Assembly: GCA_005877655.1 (NCBI GenBank)
Contig: VBOC01000148.1
Span: 1 to 8,080 of the forward strand
Reading direction: 5' to 3'
Source of the DNA: Ignavibacteria bacterium
Lineage (GTDB): Bacteria; Bacteroidota; Ignavibacteria; UBA10030; SZUA-254
DNA length: 8,080 bases
Shown here piece by piece: positions 5,872 to 8,080 of this stretch. Under the pieces are notes generated by a model. That model was not told where the DNA came from, ran no database searches, and saw nothing but the letters and a program-made list of their open reading frames with translations. Numbering within the stretch: the first letter of the stretch is position 1; each line of letters begins with the position of its first letter. Made by a program: the position numbers and the translations under genes.

Positions 5872-7488
5872 ATGAAGACTCTCATGAGAAAGGCAACATC
5901 GCACCGGATACCTCCGAGGGTGGAAATCAAGGCCCCCGTGAATACCGAATACAAGCGGCTCTTGACACAGGATGCGATGGAGTTTGTCGCCCGGCTGGAA
6001 AAGGAGTTCGGCGAGCGGCGCAGGGGCCTCTTGCACCGGCGGTGGGAGCGCCAGGTGGAGATCATCGCCGGCAGAATGCCGCAGTTCCTTCCCGGGACAA
6101 AAAGCATCCGGACCGGCGAGTGGACGGTCGCCCCGATCCCGAAGGACCTCCGTGACCGCAGGGTCGAAATCACCGGTCCGACCGACCGGAAAACGATCAT
6201 CGACGCCCTCAATTCCGGCGCGAACGTCTACATGGCGGATTTTGAGGATGCCAACTCGCCGACATGGGAGAACATGGTCGAGGGACAGATTAACCTCTGT
6301 GCCGCAGTGGACCGCACCATCAAGTTCATCAGCCTCGAAGGAAAGGAGTACCTGCTCGGTGAAACGCCCGCGACGCTGATGATTCGTCCGCGCGGCCTGC
6401 ATATGGTCGAGAAGCATGTTCTTGTGGACGGGCATCCCATCTCCGCCTCGATCTTCGACTTCGGGATCTACTTTTATCATAATGCGAGAAAGCTGCTGGA
6501 ACGCGGGTCGGGTCCGTATGTGTATCTCCCGAAGCTTGAGAGCCATCCGGAGGCGCGGTTCTGGAACGACATCTTCCTGATGTCGCAGGACGAGCTGGGA
6601 ATTCCCCGGGGGTCTGTACGGGCGACGGTCCTCATTGAGAACATCCTGGCCGCGTTCGAAATGGACGAAATTCTCCATGAATTGAGCGATCATGCAGGCG
6701 GTCTGAACTGCGGAAGATGGGACTATATTTTCAGTATCATAAAGAAATTCCGCCACTATCCTGAATTCATGCTGCCCGACCGGTCCCGCCTCGGGATGGC
6801 AAACAGGTTTCTTCATTCTTACTCTCTGCTCCTGATCAAAACGTGCCACCGGCGGGGCGTTCATGCGATCGGGGGGATGGCTGCCCAGGTCCCGGTCACC
6901 GGCGACCCGGAGGCGAGCGAGGAGGCAATCGTGAAGGTCCAGGCGGATAAGATACGGGAAGCCCGGGACGGCCACGACGGCACGTGGGTCGCGCATCCCG
7001 AGCTCGTAAGCGTCGCGCGGGATGTCTTCAACGAGTACATGCCGGAAGCGAATCAAATCCGGCGCCTGCGCTACGATGTGGAAATCGAACCGGCCGACCT
7101 GCTTTCGATGCCCAAAGCGGTGGTGACCGAGCAGGGCATTCGCACCAACATCCGTGCGGCGCTGATCTATCTTGAATCCTGGTTCCGGGGGGTCGGCTGC
7201 GTGCCCGTCAACAACCTGATGGAAAGCACAGCCACGGCGGAAATTTCCAGGGCCCAGATCTGGCAATGGCTTCACCATCAGCATCATTTCTTCGAGAACG
7301 GAAAAATTACCGTGGAACTTTATCGCCGGTTGCTGGCGGAGGAATTCGCCGCAATTCAGACGGCATCGGGTCTGCGCGAAGGTCAGAGGCGGACATTCAC
7401 GCTCGCCAGGGAACTGCTCAACAGGCTCACGACCGAAAAATTATTTCCCGAGTTTTTCACGCTGCTCGCCTACGAGGAGCTTGATTAG
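5872..7488 (+). CDS. aceB: Malate synthase A
   Basis: Malate synthase condenses glyoxylate with acetyl-CoA to give malate and CoA, the second step of the glyoxylate shunt. The 538 residues match the A-form (E. coli AceB, 533). Family landmarks in order: RRVEITGP (97-104), MADFEDANSPTW (121-132), IRPRGLHMVEKH (171-182), VLIENILAAFEMDEI (253-267), GLNCGRWDYIFS (277-288), GGMAAQVP (334-341), DGHDGTWVAHP (366-376) and TATAEISRAQIWQW (453-466). By alignment, Arg172, Glu256 and Asp284 correspond to E. coli Arg166, Glu250 and Asp278 (glyoxylate and magnesium site). The residue matching the catalytic base Asp447 is Ser452 (AGC at 7225-7227, motif LMESTATAEIS instead of LMEDAATAEIS). The rest of the protein is well conserved, so the family call is firm, but normal activity is uncertain. 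No isocitrate lyase gene lies alongside. Confidence 0.95.
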   Translation: MKTLMRKATSHRIPPRVEIKAPVNTEYKRLLTQDAMEFVARLEKEFGERRRGLLHRRWERQVEIIAGRMPQFLPGTKSIRTGEWTVAPIPKDLRDRRVEITGPTDRKTIIDALNSGANVYMADFEDANSPTWENMVEGQINLCAAVDRTIKFISLEGKEYLLGETPATLMIRPRGLHMVEKHVLVDGHPISASIFDFGIYFYHNARKLLERGSGPYVYLPKLESHPEARFWNDIFLMSQDELGIPRGSVRATVLIENILAAFEMDEILHELSDHAGGLNCGRWDYIFSIIKKFRHYPEFMLPDRSRLGMANRFLHSYSLLLIKTCHRRGVHAIGGMAAQVPVTGDPEASEEAIVKVQADKIREARDGHDGTWVAHPELVSVARDVFNEYMPEANQIRRLRYDVEIEPADLLSMPKAVVTEQGIRTNIRAALIYLESWFRGVGCVPVNNLMESTATAEISRAQIWQWLHHQHHFFENGKITVELYRRLLAEEFAAIQTASGLREGQRRTFTLARELLNRLTTEKLFPEFFTLLAYEELD

Positions 7489-7503
7489 CCGGGCGGTTTC
7501 ATA

Positions 7504-7528
7504 CAGACCTGCCTTAAAGGCGGGTCTG
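7504..7528 (+). terminator. Hairpin downstream of aceB, possible terminator
   Basis: CAGACCTGCC (7504-7513) pairs with GGCGGGTCTG (7519-7528) over ten base pairs, including one T-G wobble, around the five-base loop TTAAA. It sits 15 bases after the aceB stop and 50 bases before the next start. There is no T-tract after the stem, so it is not a textbook intrinsic terminator. It may instead be an mRNA 3'-end stabiliser or a dispersed repeat. Confidence 0.4.
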
Positions 7529-7559
7529 CAGACTTGCGTGGAAGGGTTGGCGTTTCACC

Positions 7560-7566
7560 AGGTGAG
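7560..7566 (+). promoter_or_regulatory. Probable ribosome binding site of the GAF-domain gene
   Basis: AGGTGAG precedes the ATG at 7579 by 12 bases, somewhat farther than ideal. No in-frame ATG or GTG lies closer, and a TTG at 7534 is the only upstream alternative I see. Confidence 0.35.
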
Positions 7567-7578
7567 AGCGAACGGATT

Positions 7579-8080
7579 ATGAGCGCACGGTTTATCAAGG
7601 AGCTGGATGAATTCCGCCTTCAGCTCGACGAGCTCCGGAACCGCGGAACCGATCTCGAGTGGCTGCGGACCGAACGGCGCGTGAGGCTGCAGTACGCCGT
7701 CACCCGTGTTTTCGCCGAAGCAACTTCCATCCCGGAGGGCGCGGCCAGGATCCTGCAGTCGATTTGCATCATCGAAGGGTGGCACGTGGGGCAACTCTGG
7801 CAGCCGGAAGCGGGAAGGGAGCTTCTTCAGATTCAGGCAACGTGGCACACCCCCTCGCTGGACGCATCGGAGCTTCTAACGCGCAGCCGGAGATCTTCTT
7901 ATTTGAAAGGATCCGAACTTCCCGGCAAGGTCTGGATGAACGGCAAACCTTCCTGGGTCGCCGAGCTGCGGGCAGACACGGGCTGGGAACTCGCACCCGT
8001 GGCTGCCAGGCTGGACCTGCACAGCCTGTTCGCATTTCCGATCAGGAGCCGGAGCGAGCCGACGGGAGTCGTCGTGCTGC
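7579..8080 (+). CDS. GAF-domain signalling protein, N-terminal part (runs off window)
   Basis: An open frame of 167 codons starts at ATG 7579 and continues to the window end without a stop. Residues about 5-36 are charged and Leu-rich (ELDEFRLQLDELRN), probably a helical or coiled-coil lead-in. From about residue 38 the sequence is a GAF domain of the kind found in multidomain sensor kinases and diguanylate cyclases. Its landmarks are LQYAVTRVFAEATSIPEGAA, ILQSICIIEGWHVGQLW, LPGKVWMNGKPSWV and LHSLFAFPIRSRSEPTGVVV. GAF domains bind small ligands or act as dimer and relay modules in the cytoplasm. The output domain (histidine kinase, GGDEF or other) lies beyond the window, so the full function cannot be given. 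No transmembrane segment is visible so far. The hairpin in the 90-base gap upstream suggests separate expression from aceB, but this is not certain. Confidence 0.85.
   Translation, partial: MSARFIKELDEFRLQLDELRNRGTDLEWLRTERRVRLQYAVTRVFAEATSIPEGAARILQSICIIEGWHVGQLWQPEAGRELLQIQATWHTPSLDASELLTRSRRSSYLKGSELPGKVWMNGKPSWVAELRADTGWELAPVAARLDLHSLFAFPIRSRSEPTGVVVL

Noticed and set aside
5811..6155. 114-codon plus-strand frame overlapping the start of aceB
   Set aside because: Most of it overlaps aceB out of frame and looks low-information. Only its start site is kept, as a weak finding.
5845..7287. 480-codon open frame on the minus strand opposite aceB
   Set aside because: It lies entirely opposite a well-conserved malate synthase, has a composition typical of an antisense shadow in GC-rich DNA, and resembles no family.
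7555..8035. Minus-strand open frames opposite the GAF gene
   Set aside because: The plus-strand frame from 7579 carries a clear GAF domain; the minus frames have no recognisable content.

Overview
The window is about 8 kb of fairly GC-rich bacterial chromosome with every supportable gene on the + strand. The strongest clue to its origin is the C-terminus of the first gene. It ends in the NYPNPFNP...GTYF...KKMILLR type of tail used by type IX secretion (Por) substrates, which points to the Bacteroidota/Ignavibacteria-like (FCB) lineages. A deep-branching or metagenome-derived member seems likely, but the sequence alone does not fix the species.

Layout: (1) Positions 1-3384 hold the 3' part of a large secreted cell-surface protein. 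It has at least eight fibronectin type III (FN3) repeats, a beta-rich module with a GWNLITNPF motif, an unrecognised domain and the T9SS-type tail. Its reading frame is broken twice. Each break coincides with missing repeat sequence, and the second restores the original frame. (2) Positions 3410-3934 encode a small protein with a signal peptide and one membrane segment, function unknown. (3) Positions 3963-5795 encode a complete GlmS, the glucosamine-6-phosphate synthase that opens UDP-GlcNAc synthesis. (4) Positions 5872-7488 encode a complete malate synthase A of the glyoxylate shunt. The residue aligned with the E. coli catalytic base Asp447 is Ser452. (5) A strong hairpin lies in the next gap, and a GAF-domain signalling protein starts at 7579 and runs off the window.

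Genes 1 to 3 are separated by only 25 and 28 bases and may be co-transcribed. The 76-base gap before aceB is compatible with either read-through or a separate promoter. The 90-base gap before the GAF gene contains the hairpin. No shared pathway links these genes beyond a possible envelope theme for the first three (surface protein, membrane protein, amino-sugar supply). No partner isocitrate lyase is in the window.

I see no mobile element, CRISPR array, RNA gene or defence system. The items most worth a second look are the two compensating lesions in the FN3 gene and the Asp-to-Ser change in malate synthase.
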